DNA from: Apoderus coryli
Lineage: Eukaryota > Arthropoda > Insecta > Coleoptera > Attelabidae
Assembly: GCA_911728435.2 (NCBI GenBank)
Contig: OU452203.1
Span: 17,133,651-17,197,650 of the forward strand
Reading direction: 5' to 3'
Length of the DNA stretch: 64,000 nucleotides
Part shown: positions 49,308 to 61,810 of the stretch, in pieces
Numbering within the stretch: position 1 is the stretch's first letter
How the letters are laid out: the number at the start of each line of letters is the position of its first letter
Made by a program: the position numbers and the translations under genes
Notes under the pieces: model-generated
Databases searched by the model: none
What the model was told of the DNA's origin: nothing
The model's input: the letters and a program-made list of their open reading frames with translations, nothing else

Positions 49308-52300
49308 TCAGTACATCATTCCAGGATGCAGTCCATTTCCTCTTTGAAAGTAAACGTTAGGATTACTGCTCAGGGTCGGCTCTAGTGTTGTATACAAATT
49401 ACCATCGTCTGGCCGCAAGTAGACACCACCTGAAAACAAGCATATATAAACTTTTAGAAATAGAAAAATCATCATTATGCAAATTGAAATGATTGCTCAT
49501 TGAATTACTCTTAATGAAATCAATGTTGTTAGTTAATTAAAGAGAGTATAATTATCGTCTAATTAAAATAAAATAAAGAAAAAAACTCTCTTGGAATTCG
49601 TTTTCTTCTATAAGAGGACTGTTACTGTCAATATGCGAATACACCAGTTAGTTCTACATAGACGTATTAGAAGTCAATATATTATGATCACAGTGTGTGC
49701 CGTTGACCATTACCTATTTAGGTGATTTATTACATAAATAAATAAAATAGCGAGCTTCAATATAAAAAACAGAAAAAAACTCTGCACGTTGACGTATGCG
49801 GTGTATGCATTATATTACGGCGACGAGGCAACTAAAGTAACTGAGATTTGGTTTAATTAGAAGAATTTTCCAACTGGAAATACCGTTTTTGTCTCGCCTT
49901 ATTTACCATATTTAGACGAGCCTTCTCTTTTAGAATTCATAGCAGGTAAATGGTTTTACACCTGATGTATTAAATAACTTTATTTAAATATATTAGTTTC
50001 AATATAAACTATAATGAACAAATAATTATAACATCAAAACGTCTCGTAGGTACCAGTGAGTTTTACTGAATTGGTTTCAATAAGTACAATTCAAAGTGCA
50101 TCAAAATTTGCAGTGATCTATTTTCAAAATTCGCGACCAGTCAGTATGTTCTTAAAAATTGAACTTTCACTAATAAATCATGAAATATGAGAAAGTATTC
50201 TATACTTCTGTTTTATTATCAACATACAGGGTGATATTCACAAAGACATCGTTGTGTGGAATTAAATAGATCTGGAAGAAAACATGCGAGAACCAGCTGC
50301 ATGCACTGTTAGGGGTCGAAGTTATTGATTCGAAAATATTTCAATAAAGAAAAATACAATATAAAAATTTTAATAATAGTTTTCTGAAAATGAATGCTTT
50401 TTCCGCAATATTGTAAGATTTATAAAATTATATTTGCAATCTGAAAACCTGGTGTGGTATTTAGGTCGACGGGGCCAATTCGGATAAAATATTTTGAAGA
50501 TTCTAGTACTTCCGAAAGTGGGCGTCACCTTTCTTGTTTAAATACGACTATACACTGTGTCCAAGATAAGAATGGGATAGCTTGTACAATTTAAACGCCT
50601 TTTAAATGGTGTTTTCAAAAGTAAACTAACTTGACCCCATTTCGAGAATTTTTGAAAAAACGATTTTTTGCGATTTTAGTTTTTATTTATTTCTGACATT
50701 ATTTTTACAGATATAAAAAAATTACAAGCACTTTCTCATTGTAGCTTTTTGAAGGGAAAAATCCAAACTACAAATTTTCACTACCCGTTTGGTTTTTGAA
50801 AAACCATTATCAACTTTATTTTTCTCTCAGTAGGTACAACATTTTATTCTGTACACGGTTTTGTAATTTTAGTTGAAATTTTTGTGCTATTTGAAGTTAC
50901 TAAAAAAACGCCTTTCTCAGATTAATGTTTTACACAAAATAAGTGCCAAACTATGGCAATTTTTCTTGAATTATTATAAATAAGAACTAAAAAACCTCGA
51001 AAAATACCAAGTTGATTATGGTTTTCCAAAAACGAAAATTTGTAAACGCTATCTTTTTCTCCTCAAAAAGTAACAATGAGAAAGTGCCTTTCATTTTTTT
51101 ATACCTGTAAAAATAATGACTTTCTTTAATATGCTACCAGAGGATATAAGAAATGCCTCAAACAGAATCTCATTTAAGAACAAATTGAAGCATTTACTCA
51201 CAGTAAACGCATTTTATGGTTATTCGGAGTTTCTCGGTTACCTTGGGGGGACAGTTCATTGAATTTTGTACATGTGATTTTATTGTTTAAGATCGTATTG
51301 TTTTTAACCCTCGTTTTTTTACTTTGTTTTTGTCTTTGACAGTTTTAATCACGGACAATGATTATTAATTTGAATTTAAGGTTGTTTGTTTGTAGTGTAA
51401 TATAGGAATACTTGAAATTTGTTATACAATATAGAACCAGTGTGATGATACGAGTAAGTCTTGACGAACAAAATCAGTGCTATTTAGACGCAATCAATGT
51501 ACCATTGTACCTTTTGAATAAAGAATATTATTATTATTAATATCAGAAATAAATAAAAACTAAAATCGCAAAAAATCGTTTTTTCAAAACGGCTAAAGTT
51601 GGTTTACTTTTGAAAACACCATTTAAAAGGTGTTTAAATTGTATAACTTTTCTCTAATTTAACCGACATTGTAACTCCTATCGTTACCAAGATTGCAACG
51701 CTATCCCATTCTTATCTTGGACACAGTGTATATTATTTAGGGATCTATTATCTTGATTTTCGATTAGTAATGTATAGGTAACCAATTTTTATGAACAAAT
51801 TTATCTTTTTTCAAATGACGTTTCGATCATTTTTTGATCTTTCTCAAATATCTAATAGTAAGTATCTATTATTACAAAATTATTTAAAAGTCCTACAATT
51901 AATTTTTATAAAAGACTTACCGCACTTTTTTAGCGTGGATATTATTCAAAACCACACAAAAGTTCTAAGTATGTTTGGATAAAAAAAAAGTACGGTAAAC
52001 TACAAACCATGTTACCACCGGTAACTTAAATCACACATCATTGGCTAACTATTAAAAAACCGAATTAATTAATTTAAACAAGTTCTTTGACACTTTTCTT
52101 CAACGATGGAATCCTATCAGTAAACCAGATTTAGAAGTTGTAAATCTTTTCAATGGTAATTAAAAAAGTATTACACATGTGCAAGTTCCAGATATAGTAT
52201 AGCGCAAAAATTGTAGTAGAAAAAAAGTTAACACATAAATAACATGTTTTCTCAATTACTTAATAATAAAGTACCAGTAAGTTATGTTAGGTTGCTACCA

Positions 52301-55300
52301 GTTGTTTGATTACTTCTTCAGATTAATGACACCGAAATTTGATTCGACTAAAGATTAATTGTTCAGTCAAAGAAATCTTTATTTAAAACTTTTTACACAG
52401 TACACATGTTTCAAATATCTTATGTATATCATCAGTCACAAAGTAACCACAACCATCGCATATTGGACACTACCGATCTGACGGCAACTCGGAGCAAGCC
52501 TAGTTGCATTGCAACATTTTATGGCGATGAAACTCTAAGAAAACGTTTCTCAAAATTGAGTGATTCAGATACCTCCAACTTGGTGTTGATATTTTGCGTT
52601 TGTAATAACATTACCCTCCAGTTTAAGTTGCCTTGCCGTCTTTGTATTTTTTTAAATTTAATTTATTAAAGTTTGCAATGGAAATTTTTGTCAGGAGAAA
52701 ATAAATTGATACCTATTCCAAAACTACTTATATTTTGACTACGCCAATGTATATCATTTAAAGATATTACACTAGGTACGAGAAAAGGCATAATAATATC
52801 ATATTATAAAATGAAGAAAAAACTATCTACCATAGTGATTGAAGATTCATATCTATTTTTCTTCGTGGTGATGCGCTAGGGGTATGATCTTATCATTTTT
52901 CCATCATCGGATGTAAAAATAGTACTTATACCCAAGTATATATGCAAGTACAACTATTTTTTAACTCTAAAAGATAGAGCTATTCAGATAGACTACGTAG
53001 AATAAATACAGGATGTAACATCGATCGATATTGCAACCCAACAAAATGAATTTTTTTGGACGTATTTGAAATTAGAATCCATTGATTTACTTTTAGATTC
53101 TTGGTATTACACATGGTCGGAAAATCCCTGCTTAACTGCAACTTGTACAACATCATTTTAGGTATATTTAAGGCATTGTTTTGTAGCATTGAATCAAAGC
53201 AGTGACAAACGTAAGCAGACGTAGTTTGATTCAACAACATGCTACTATTAGTATGGACTATTACTTATTGAAATGTAAGGTTTCTATCTAATCTGTAAAG
53301 CAACATAAAAGAGGAATATCCTGAAACAAATTATCTATAAAGAACATCATGTTGATGTGGATTTAAAAAGTGATAAAAGCTTATATAAAAACTATCCTTG
53401 TTTTTATGACTTTGACACAAAATCAGCGTCAGCACTAGTTAAGAGGAATTGATTTTTAATTTTGAACAATAATTGTATATAAGTACTTAATCAATTTACA
53501 AATTTACATATCGCTATCAAATGCATAGGAATTTTGTTAGATAGAACTATGTTTTAATGTAACCAACACAAGGTCTTGCTCTTTGATTTAAAGATAGTTG
53601 ACAGTCCTGTAGTAATATGTATATGAAGTGAAATTAGTATAAAATATCTGAGAATAGAGTATCATATTTCGGAGTATTTTTCATGAAAATTACCATTATA
53701 GAATCTTATTTTACATTGCCAAATGCTGACGAACCTGTACAGAATTACACTGCAGCAAACTCAGTCAAGATCATCAGAGTCATTGCCATTACCATCCTGT
53801 AAATTATGTTATAGTAGGAACTAATGACTGTTATAGACTGCAGAGATCGAGATATACCGATGATGAGATGTTTAACAATTTTCATTTTATTATAAAATTA
53901 TAATACTCAAGTACCTACATTCTTTATTTATAAACCCAGTATATTATTGACCTTGTATGGATATTTATATACATATAAATAATAATGTGGTTATAAAAAA
54001 TCTATACTAGTCTCTATACTTATGTTAGTAATTTTGAACAGGTCAAGAACAAAGTTAAAAAAGTTGATCGTTAGATTTATTATGGCTAAACTTATAACTG
54101 ATATAGTTTTTACATTATCACGTGGATTTAACAGTATACTAGTCATTGTCCTTTGAGGTGTTGTCTTTTATTGATATAATATAACTATGCCTTTACCACA
54201 ATGACTAATAAATATTAAAATGTGTTGACTTTGGCTGTTCTAGACGAAAGACGTTATAAAATACCCGTTCATCCTTACACTGCAGGATAAAAACTGATTA
54301 ATCTGATATTTTCAATACTCAACAACTTATGACAATGGTCTTATTCCGTTCTTGTGTTTTTCAGAGTTCTAGGGGTTCTCATTTCAGTACATTTACATGT
54401 GAAGTGTTTTTAATCCAATAAAAAAAACAATTATTTTTGCTGATGACATCTCTCTTGTAACCCTGTTTAATAGGGAGAATTTTTCAACAAATCACAGTAG
54501 CATAATACTGTGCTCATCTTGGTCTCTAGTTACCTGTAAGATTTTTTCAAGGTTCTTCGCTGGATATGGATGTATACTAATTGTGACTATAGGTATTATA
54601 CCGTTTTAGTTATTAATCCCTTTTCAAGCGAATTCTCTAAAGTGTGTCTGGAATATTTTGTGAAGGTCTGGTGTTGACGCATGCTTTTTTTTGAAATATC
54701 TTTAGCGGAGTGAAATTTGTGCTCTTTCAAGCTTTGTTGGGCTCTTATTATTGCATAAACGGATTCTGACGTGGAAGTACGATCAGCGGATGAATATAAT
54801 CTTCAACGTCTTCTGGAAATATTTAAAATACTCAAAAACTGACGGTCTTTTCAATTTCCTTTTTTATTTCATTCATGAAAATTTTCCTGATGTATTTTTT
54901 GTCAGTTCTTTGTTAAATTTTAGCGATTTTACAAGTTATCTGACGAGTCAGTTTCCGAGATTATTGCATAAACGGATTCTGACGTGGAAATACGATCAGC
55001 GGATGAATATAATCTTCAACGTCTTCTGGAAACATTTAAAATACTCAAAAACTGACGCACGTGATGAACATTTTATGTTCAAGTCATTGCTGTGTAGCGT
55101 AAGAACACAAAACAGCTCACGTACAAACGAAGGTTACGGCTAGACTGAGCTGTTTTCAGACACAGTAAGCTCCACAAATGAAAGAAAAATATTCAAGCTA
55201 CACAACTGTAGTTTTTGGCGCATACAAACTGTTGTAAAAGCATCAATCTCGGAAAAAGTATTACGATTTCTAATTATTCTTAATTGTCAAATTTTGCAGT

Positions 55301-58300
55301 CATATATGATGTGAAACCGATTGTGACATTAAGGTTTTGGTAAGCATGCAGACAATTGGATATCTATCCAATGCAAATATAGATTTGGCAAGGAGATTTA
55401 AACATTTACATAAAGACATCTGAAAAATGTGAAACTTCCTAACCATTAGTTTGTCACAGTTTGGTTGCAGAGTCTGACAGGGTCACCCCCTTTGACAATA
55501 CATTTGGGAACAGCATGGAGAAATTATCCTTTTGCATTATGGCACTGAACATATCGAAACCAACATATTGGTTTATCTAACTTCGGACTTCTACTAGACT
55601 AGACAAATTCGCCTAACAATATTTGAATTAAGGCAGCTTAAGAGGATCAGGATGTACACAAAATACCCTCCTGGAAAATAATAGTGGTCCGTTCATGAGT
55701 TGTAACCACATGGGCACACTTATGCGTCCTATTTAATCTGACATTAATGCAATGTTTTCACTCAAGCACCTTTTTAAACTGTCAAGAGTGTCAAGTGAAC
55801 ATGTTGCTTAACTAGTGTATAATGTGGTTGTCGAGTCGTCCCTCTTTTTCACTTTTCCTTTTATATTTCTTTTGTGGTTTTCGTCTCGCTTTTGAAATAG
55901 ACGAGGAGTGGAAAAAAGAAAATGACTACTAACATGTGCTGAAGATATGTTGTACACTGTTGCATTCATTGTACATCAATTTAAATTGATGGAAATTCAA
56001 GCAAATAAAAAAACGATTTGGCAATATTTACATAGTGTCGTATAATGATGTCGAACCAGTAACTTCAGTTTGCGTTTCAAAGCAGTTTATGTTGAATATT
56101 TTGAAAATTATTTGAAAAATCTTAATTTAAGTTAAATTATATCGGACTCTGTGAATACTTAAAACTAAAATGGAATTACTATGATCATCAAGCTGTACGA
56201 TTCAATTTATCCAAATTATTTATTATTGTTTTTAATACTAGTATATTGTGTACTTAGTAGGAAAAGGAACACTATGGAATTTGATAGGCGATGCACAAGC
56301 CGAGACTGCAACCATACTCCTACGAAGTGTACATACTATTTTTTTTCTGAAATCGTTAAGCTATATTTATATTATTTAATAATTATTAAAATTATATTAT
56401 TTTTAACAAGGTACATATTATGCAAGTTTTTTTTTATTTCCATGTCGATAACAAGTACCAAACAGCAGTTCTCAATTTTAATTAAGTGACGTCAAAGTTA
56501 TTTCTCGTAAATTGCGTGCTTCTAAAATGATTAAAATGGAAAGCGACGCGACGTGACGAACTGTACAAACTGATATAGAAGAGTTGGTTAATATTCCAAA
56601 CAATAAAACTAAAAAGCCGAGATTGTTTGTGATAAATTTTCGTTTTTTCTTTAAATACCAAAACGGAAAAAGCTGCAGACACGTGGTATGAATTCATCAG
56701 TTTGGTAAAATGCCTCAAATTGTTGCCAAATATTTAAATTTTCCAATTCCTGGAGGATGTACAAGGCATTGGGGTCGACGGTCGTCTGCGACAATTTTGG
56801 TTGACCCTGGCGCAGATTTGACCAGTTTAAAGAGGCATGGAACTGTTGCTGAATGATACATTGAAGAATGTCTTAATTTCTTAAAAGTAACAAACAAAAT
56901 TTAAAGAATTAAAAGAAAAACTCTGGCTAAAAAGTTGGAGCTGTTTACATCTATTTCAATGTTTGATATTATTGTAAGTACGTAAGTTTTTGAATTGATT
57001 TAGTGTCGATCATTTTTCGAGATGTCACAGTCTCCCATCATCAACTACAAGATAATATTTTAATGCAAGGAGAAGACCTACCTGGGGCTGAGATGAGTTT
57101 ATACTTTAACTTAATATTTTTGCCGCTATTGAGTTGTGGTTTTGAAACATGGTTTACAAAAAATATTGATTTTTTAATACCATATTAGTGAAGTTTATTT
57201 ATTTAATTTTTGAATAAATTTGAAGCAAAAAAATGCAGCTACTTTCAAAATACATGCATTAGTTCAACAGAAAATTAGTCTTTAAACAATTTCATTCACA
57301 AATTAAAGAATTTTTAGTCAAAATTTAAAGTTTGACAAGTCCCCGGATTTGATATTTATAACTCAAAAATTCGATTTAAAAACAGCGAGAGAAAAATGTT
57401 TGTATGTTTCTGGATAAAAATATATTTTTGTGTAGAATCTACACTAATATTCATAATCGGTCTTTTCTATGTTTTTAAAACATTTATATTCTTAATTGTC
57501 AACCATTGCAATTTTGATATTTAGGTTTGAAACTTCTTGGGATGAGGCTCACAAATTACACAACAGGATAAATAACGACCTGTATTTTTAATTTGTGAGC
57601 CTCATCCCAAGAAGTTTCAAATCTAAATATTGAAGAAATAAGGCTCAAGAAAAGAAAACTAAATATTGCAATTTTGTTGCATATTTTAAGTGGTATTGTA
57701 ATTTGCCTAAAATAAATTGTAATCAGATTTGTTAAATAGCTGTCCGAGAACTTGTCAAATAAAACATTTTGCATGCATGTCAGAAGAAAGTATATGTTAC
57801 AGACCTGGTAAATATCGCGTCGAATAGTACCCCGGTGGGTAGCACTGGTAGTAGTACCGAGTGTAACTCGGGGGCGGCGGGTACAATGCCAGATCTGAAA
57901 TATATATACAGCATTCTGAAGTAGACTACAAAAATATACACTTGAAAACAAACAACTAACGAAATTAAATAAAATTATAATTATTAGAAAAAATAATAAA
58001 TAATAATAATAAGCTATTTTCCAGTTTTCTTTATTAAATGTCTCCGGAGATTTTGCTGAATTTTGACGGAGCAACAACTTCTTGACACTCAACTTCAGAG
58101 CCAAGCGGCAAGATTAATTAATGTTTTTTGCAATCCGCAATATATGTCTCCATATATGTTATATGCCACAACATCTTTGAGAAATAATTTTAGCTCTTGT
58201 ATCTGGCCATATACATATGTTAATGTTTTTTGATTTTAATAACATAACATGTTTTAGAAATAACTACTCATTCCAATACGGTAATAATGATTTAAATAAT

Positions 58301-61300
58301 ATTGGAAAATTATTTAATATTTGTTGTGATTTTCTGTATAAACGAAACGTCACAGTTGGGTATATTACAGTGTTTCCATTTACCACTATCATAAAACTTC
58401 CTTTCTATAATGACCAGAGTGTGGTCTGGATTCTTGGCTACACTGTAATGCTCTCTCAAGAGAGAGTGTTGAAAGAGAATTCGTCGCAGCAAACTCTGGA
58501 TGGAATAAACACATTGTTCATAATTATGGTGATATAAAACTCCAATAATTTTGAATGGTATCCACAGTCAATCGCATTGGTATGTTCGTAAATAATGAGA
58601 TCACATCAAGCGCAATAATTTATATGTTATCCTGAGGGATAGTTCACAAAAATCAAAATAATTTTTTCAAGTTATTGTAAAAAGTAGTTGCTAAAGGAAA
58701 CAAACTGTTATATGTTGGTGAATTAACATTCATCATTATCACTGTTGAATTACCGTTGTCACTTCTATAATACCTACTTACAATTATTAATTGAGGATTA
58801 TTTTTTAAAAAATTAGTTATTATATTAGTCGTTTTACCTATTACTATATTTTTGTCAGTATCATTAATTTTCTGCTTAAATATACTATATTCTAAGAAGA
58901 AGAATTAGTAATATTATAAATTAATTTAAAAACGGTGAAATGTGTTTGTTGATATGACATGGGATTCGGCTTTTAAGGTGCCATGGATTCTATTTTTCTT
59001 GAGCCTTATTTTTTCAATTTTTGCTTTAAACTCTTGGGATGGGGCCCACAAACATAACATCGATTAAATAACTAAATGTTATTGAATGTCAAAATGTTGT
59101 AATATTATAATTTTTAAGTCCGTTAACGTTCGGTATTAACATATAACTATAGTGGAAGGGTTATTTGGATTTATGGCATTTCCATGGTATAGGGTAGACT
59201 TTCCTTTTTCTAATGTGTCTGTTCGATACTCCGGATCAGTTAATTTAATTGCTCTGTGATTTTGATAAGATAAATACATAATGTTGTAGGAATAATAGCG
59301 TTAATAATAGTTAAATGAATAACAAAAATAAATAAAGAATAGTAATAATGAATATGTATATGACATGAAATTAAAGTAAATTGTTTTTAAAATCATTGTA
59401 AACTTCAAATTTTATACAATTATTACTAATTTACTGAGTCTGTAACAATGTCTTGTAACTTTTATGTAATTCGTTTGTATCTGTGGCTGTTCATTGTGTA
59501 AATTGTTTTATTTTAATTTTATTACTATTATAATGACGAAGGCAACAGTTTCACTGGTTTTTGACATTAAATAATATTTATATAGTTTTTTAATCCATGT
59601 TTTATTTATGAGCATCATCCCAAGAGTTTAAAACGAAAGAACTTAAATAATATGTCTGCAATTGTGGCAGAGGAACTCCAGCTCCTAAAAATGGTATAAA
59701 ATCGTTTACCTCTACTATTTCACAACAAAAAAATCAATTGTTGTACTCGTATGTATGCAGGTGTGACCCAAAGAATGATATTAGATAAATTCCAACCAAA
59801 CCAATTATAATTCTATAGCAACAACAATAACTCAAGTTGTTAATTTTAATTCGAAACAAATAAAACAACGAAAGAAAAATTAGTTTTAGCAACGGTTGTA
59901 AAATACAAAAATTCAATAACAATAAACCATTTACACATTTACAATAGAAGTTATAGTTAACAATAAAATAACATATAAAAGGAGGTAATAAATCAATTTT
60001 ATTATGATCGAATTAGGTATTACGACTGTAGACATATCAGTATCCAAAGAATACTCGTCAATAACTGTTTAATCTGAGTTTATAGTAAAACAAAAGCATA
60101 TTTTGGAACACAAAATTATTAAATCCTGTTATTTTTGTGACAAACATACATATAAAATTATTCACATTGAAATTTGAATTTTGTCACCGTATGACTAGGC
60201 AAAAGTAAAGTAAATTAGTAGTACCTCGTATAACTAGAGCATAAAACATTAAATAGTATAATGATAATCGAGTAGTCACGCAGGTAATCAGAACAAATTG
60301 CTTTATGAGATGGTTTTTGTTATAATTACATTTTTTTCTAATGGTATAATTTATACAGTGTATATGTAAAGCTTTGGCAATATTAATATTTTTAGCCCCA
60401 ATAAGGTTTTATTTATTTAGTGTTGTTTTGAGGATAGTTGGCACCCCATTTTCGAAATTTGTATTTCTTGTAAAAGGTGCCTTTGATGTCTTGGCATACA
60501 TTTCCTTTAAAAGGACTCACTCGATGTAAAGTATCACTTCAACTTTTATCCAAAAATCTCTGGTTGGCATATTTGAATTTATTTACAAAGCCAATGGTTA
60601 TCGAAAAGTTGTAAAAAGCCTTTAGTTAGACTGAAATAAATTAAAATGTTTCGATAGCAACAAAATTTAGCCAACAATGGCAAACAGGACTTTAAAAGTA
60701 ATTAATTCATTTTCATGCCATAGCAGCAATTATGGTTGCCGACACACCAATGAACACTCAAGCAAGCATAGTTAAATTCGAACGACTAAGTGCTGTGTAG
60801 CGAAATTTTGAATTTCACTGAAAATGGCTCAAACCCAAACTCTTAACTCAGTGCTAAAAAGAATCAGCCAAACAAGATTACATGTGATTGTGACTGTTAT
60901 TTCGATATTCATGGAATTATGTACCTTGACTTAATTCCAAAATATCAATTTATTTTTCAACGTCACTACATTGAGGTTCTTGCCAAATAATGCAGTGTTA
61001 TAGATCATCTCTCTCCGTACCTTGTTTTGTATATGTGTTTCCCGAAGTTAAATCGGTATTAAAGGTAATACAATTTCAGTCCAGACTTTTTTGATTGATT
61101 TTGCAAACCGGTGTATACATCATTGAAATTATGTTAAAATTAGTTTACACATTGTTTTGGCAATTTTCCTTACCTACGTAAAATATATGTGGTAAAGTTA
61201 AAAATATCTGAAGCAGCTCGAATAGTTATAAAGACTTTTACTTTGCCTTACCATGTAGTATTATTTTTTATTACGCTTAGATAAACTGTACCGTATAGTA

Positions 61301-61810
61301 AAATACTGTATACTATAATCCATAACAATTATTTATCTATACCGAAACATATGTTTGAAATTGTTATGATTTTTTAATGACCAACGTCATGTTATTAAAG
61401 ACAAAAGAGATTTATCTATGGATTATCACTGAATATCTTTGATGCAGTTAGTTAACTCTTAAATTTTCAATTACTATAATATGAAATTAATTTTTTTTAT
61501 ATATAGTAACTAAAGAAGAAAGGTATCTCTGTTTCAGAACATTGTACAATAATTAATGGATTTTTCTTGTTTTGTTGCTCAACAGGGATTTAATTAAAAA
61601 AAACTATTAGTAAATGGGTGAAAATAATAATGGGATTAAGTTTAGTCGTAATTAATTATTTTAATTGAAAATTCACGCACAAATTTGATTGTATCTGTTT
61701 TATCGCTATTAAGTGGAAAGATTCAATAAATGTAAGAAATTGAGGTACTGTGTATATCGTACGTACCGCATTCAAGAGGGTCGACTCTGATATTGTGATA
61801 ATATTTGGGG
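49308..61810 (-). CDS. Unrecognised gene, 3' coding exons: Tyr/Pro-rich C-terminal tail (5' partial)
   Basis: Three exons with good splice sites and matching phases: 61810-61767, 57894-57805 and 49429-49308 (stop TGA). A fourth may end at 63991 and run off the window: a GTATAG donor there gives phase 2, which the next exon needs. In order they encode PKYYHNIRVDPLEC, then LALYPPPPSYTRYYYQCYPP and GYYSTRYLPG, then GVYLRPDDGNLYTTLEP and TLSSNPNVYFQRGNGLHPGM, ending MY. There is no membrane segment in this part. The Tyr- and Pro-rich composition would suit a cytoplasmic tail with SH2/SH3-type ligand motifs, but that is inference. The introns are 8.4 kb and 3.9 kb. The exons stand out by higher GC. 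I do not recognise the family. Confidence 0.6.
50549..51732. mobile_element. Foldback DNA element with TATACACTGTGTCC ends
   Basis: Both ends read TATACACTGTGTCCAAGATA and then AGAATGGGATAGC inward. The arms stay alignable for about 280 bp, sharing AAATGGTGTTTTCAAAAGTA, CGATTTTTTGCGATTTTAG and GCACTTTCTCATTGT. The right arm keeps a roughly 55-60-nt segment missing on the left and is split by a LINE insertion at 51121-51542. The target duplication may be TA or TATA. No transposase is present. Confidence 0.8.
51121..51542 (+). mobile_element. 5'-truncated LINE 3' end inserted in the foldback element
   Basis: The insert encodes NMLPEDIRNASNRISFKNKL and then KHLLTVNAFYGYSEFLG before a stop. This is the familiar LINE C-terminus (LP-x-x-IR-x-x-x-S-x-x-x-FK-x-x-LK). 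It ends in GAATAAAGAATATTATTATT. The opposite arm of the host element preserves the empty site, so the boundaries are well defined. Confidence 0.7.
54420..54510 (+). pseudogene. LINE reverse transcriptase catalytic fragment (FADD)
   Basis: The frame reads TIIFADDISLVTLFNRENFS. The (Y/F)ADD box at 54436-54447 followed by hydrophobic/Thr residues is the catalytic core of a non-LTR reverse transcriptase. No more than about 30 codons can be followed on either side. Confidence 0.6.
54747..55057. repeat. 98-bp direct duplication, 213-bp period
   Basis: Copies 54747-54844 and 54960-55057 differ at two positions. Both start ATTATTGCATAAACGGATTC. The spacer is 115 bp and unique. One open frame crosses both copies (54751-55143), but its peptide (TWKYDQRMNIIFNVFWK repeated) matches nothing I know. 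Confidence 0.85.
56540..56880 (+). pseudogene. Crypton-type tyrosine recombinase, decayed
   Basis: A short piece, RRDELYKL (56548 on), carries the first Arg box. After a frameshift, the frame from 56572 reads DIEELVNIPNNKTKKPRLFV, FFFKYQNGKSCRHVV, QFGKMPQIVAKYLNFPIPGG, TRHWGRRSSATILVDPGADL and TSLKRHG, then TVAE and YIEEC. These are the Arg box, the H-x-x-R box and the final Tyr region of animal Crypton integrases. TGA stops at 56689 and 56854 and a short deletion after KRHG show that it is dead. The enzyme would have cut and rejoined DNA through the Tyr. No element ends were identified. Confidence 0.75.
57516..57631. repeat. Compact palindromic MITE copy
   Basis: Arms 57516-57558 and 57589-57631 are 43 bp with very few mismatches around a 30-nt centre. 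They contain TTTGAAACTTCTTGGGATGA and GGCTCACAAATTA. The same end sequence appears at 58993-59055. Confidence 0.85.

Larger units (their letters stand above)
49430..57804. other. Last intron of the unrecognised gene, packed with repeats
   Basis: This 8.4-kb intron contains the nested foldback/LINE (50549-51732), a LINE reverse transcriptase scrap with FADD (54420-54510), a 98-bp direct duplication (54747-55057), a Crypton relic (56540-56880) and a palindromic MITE (57516-57631). A minus-strand 86-codon frame at 52980-53240 has no recognisable motif. Otherwise it is AT-rich filler. Confidence 0.6.

Noticed and set aside
56715..56897. Minus-strand 60-codon ORF
   Set aside because: It is the complement of the Crypton recombinase relic, whose plus-strand frame matches the family boxes.
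57556..58104. 182-codon minus-strand frame
   Set aside because: Only 57805-57894 inside it has splice sites and coding character, and in a different frame. The rest is AT-rich hydrophobic noise and MITE arm.
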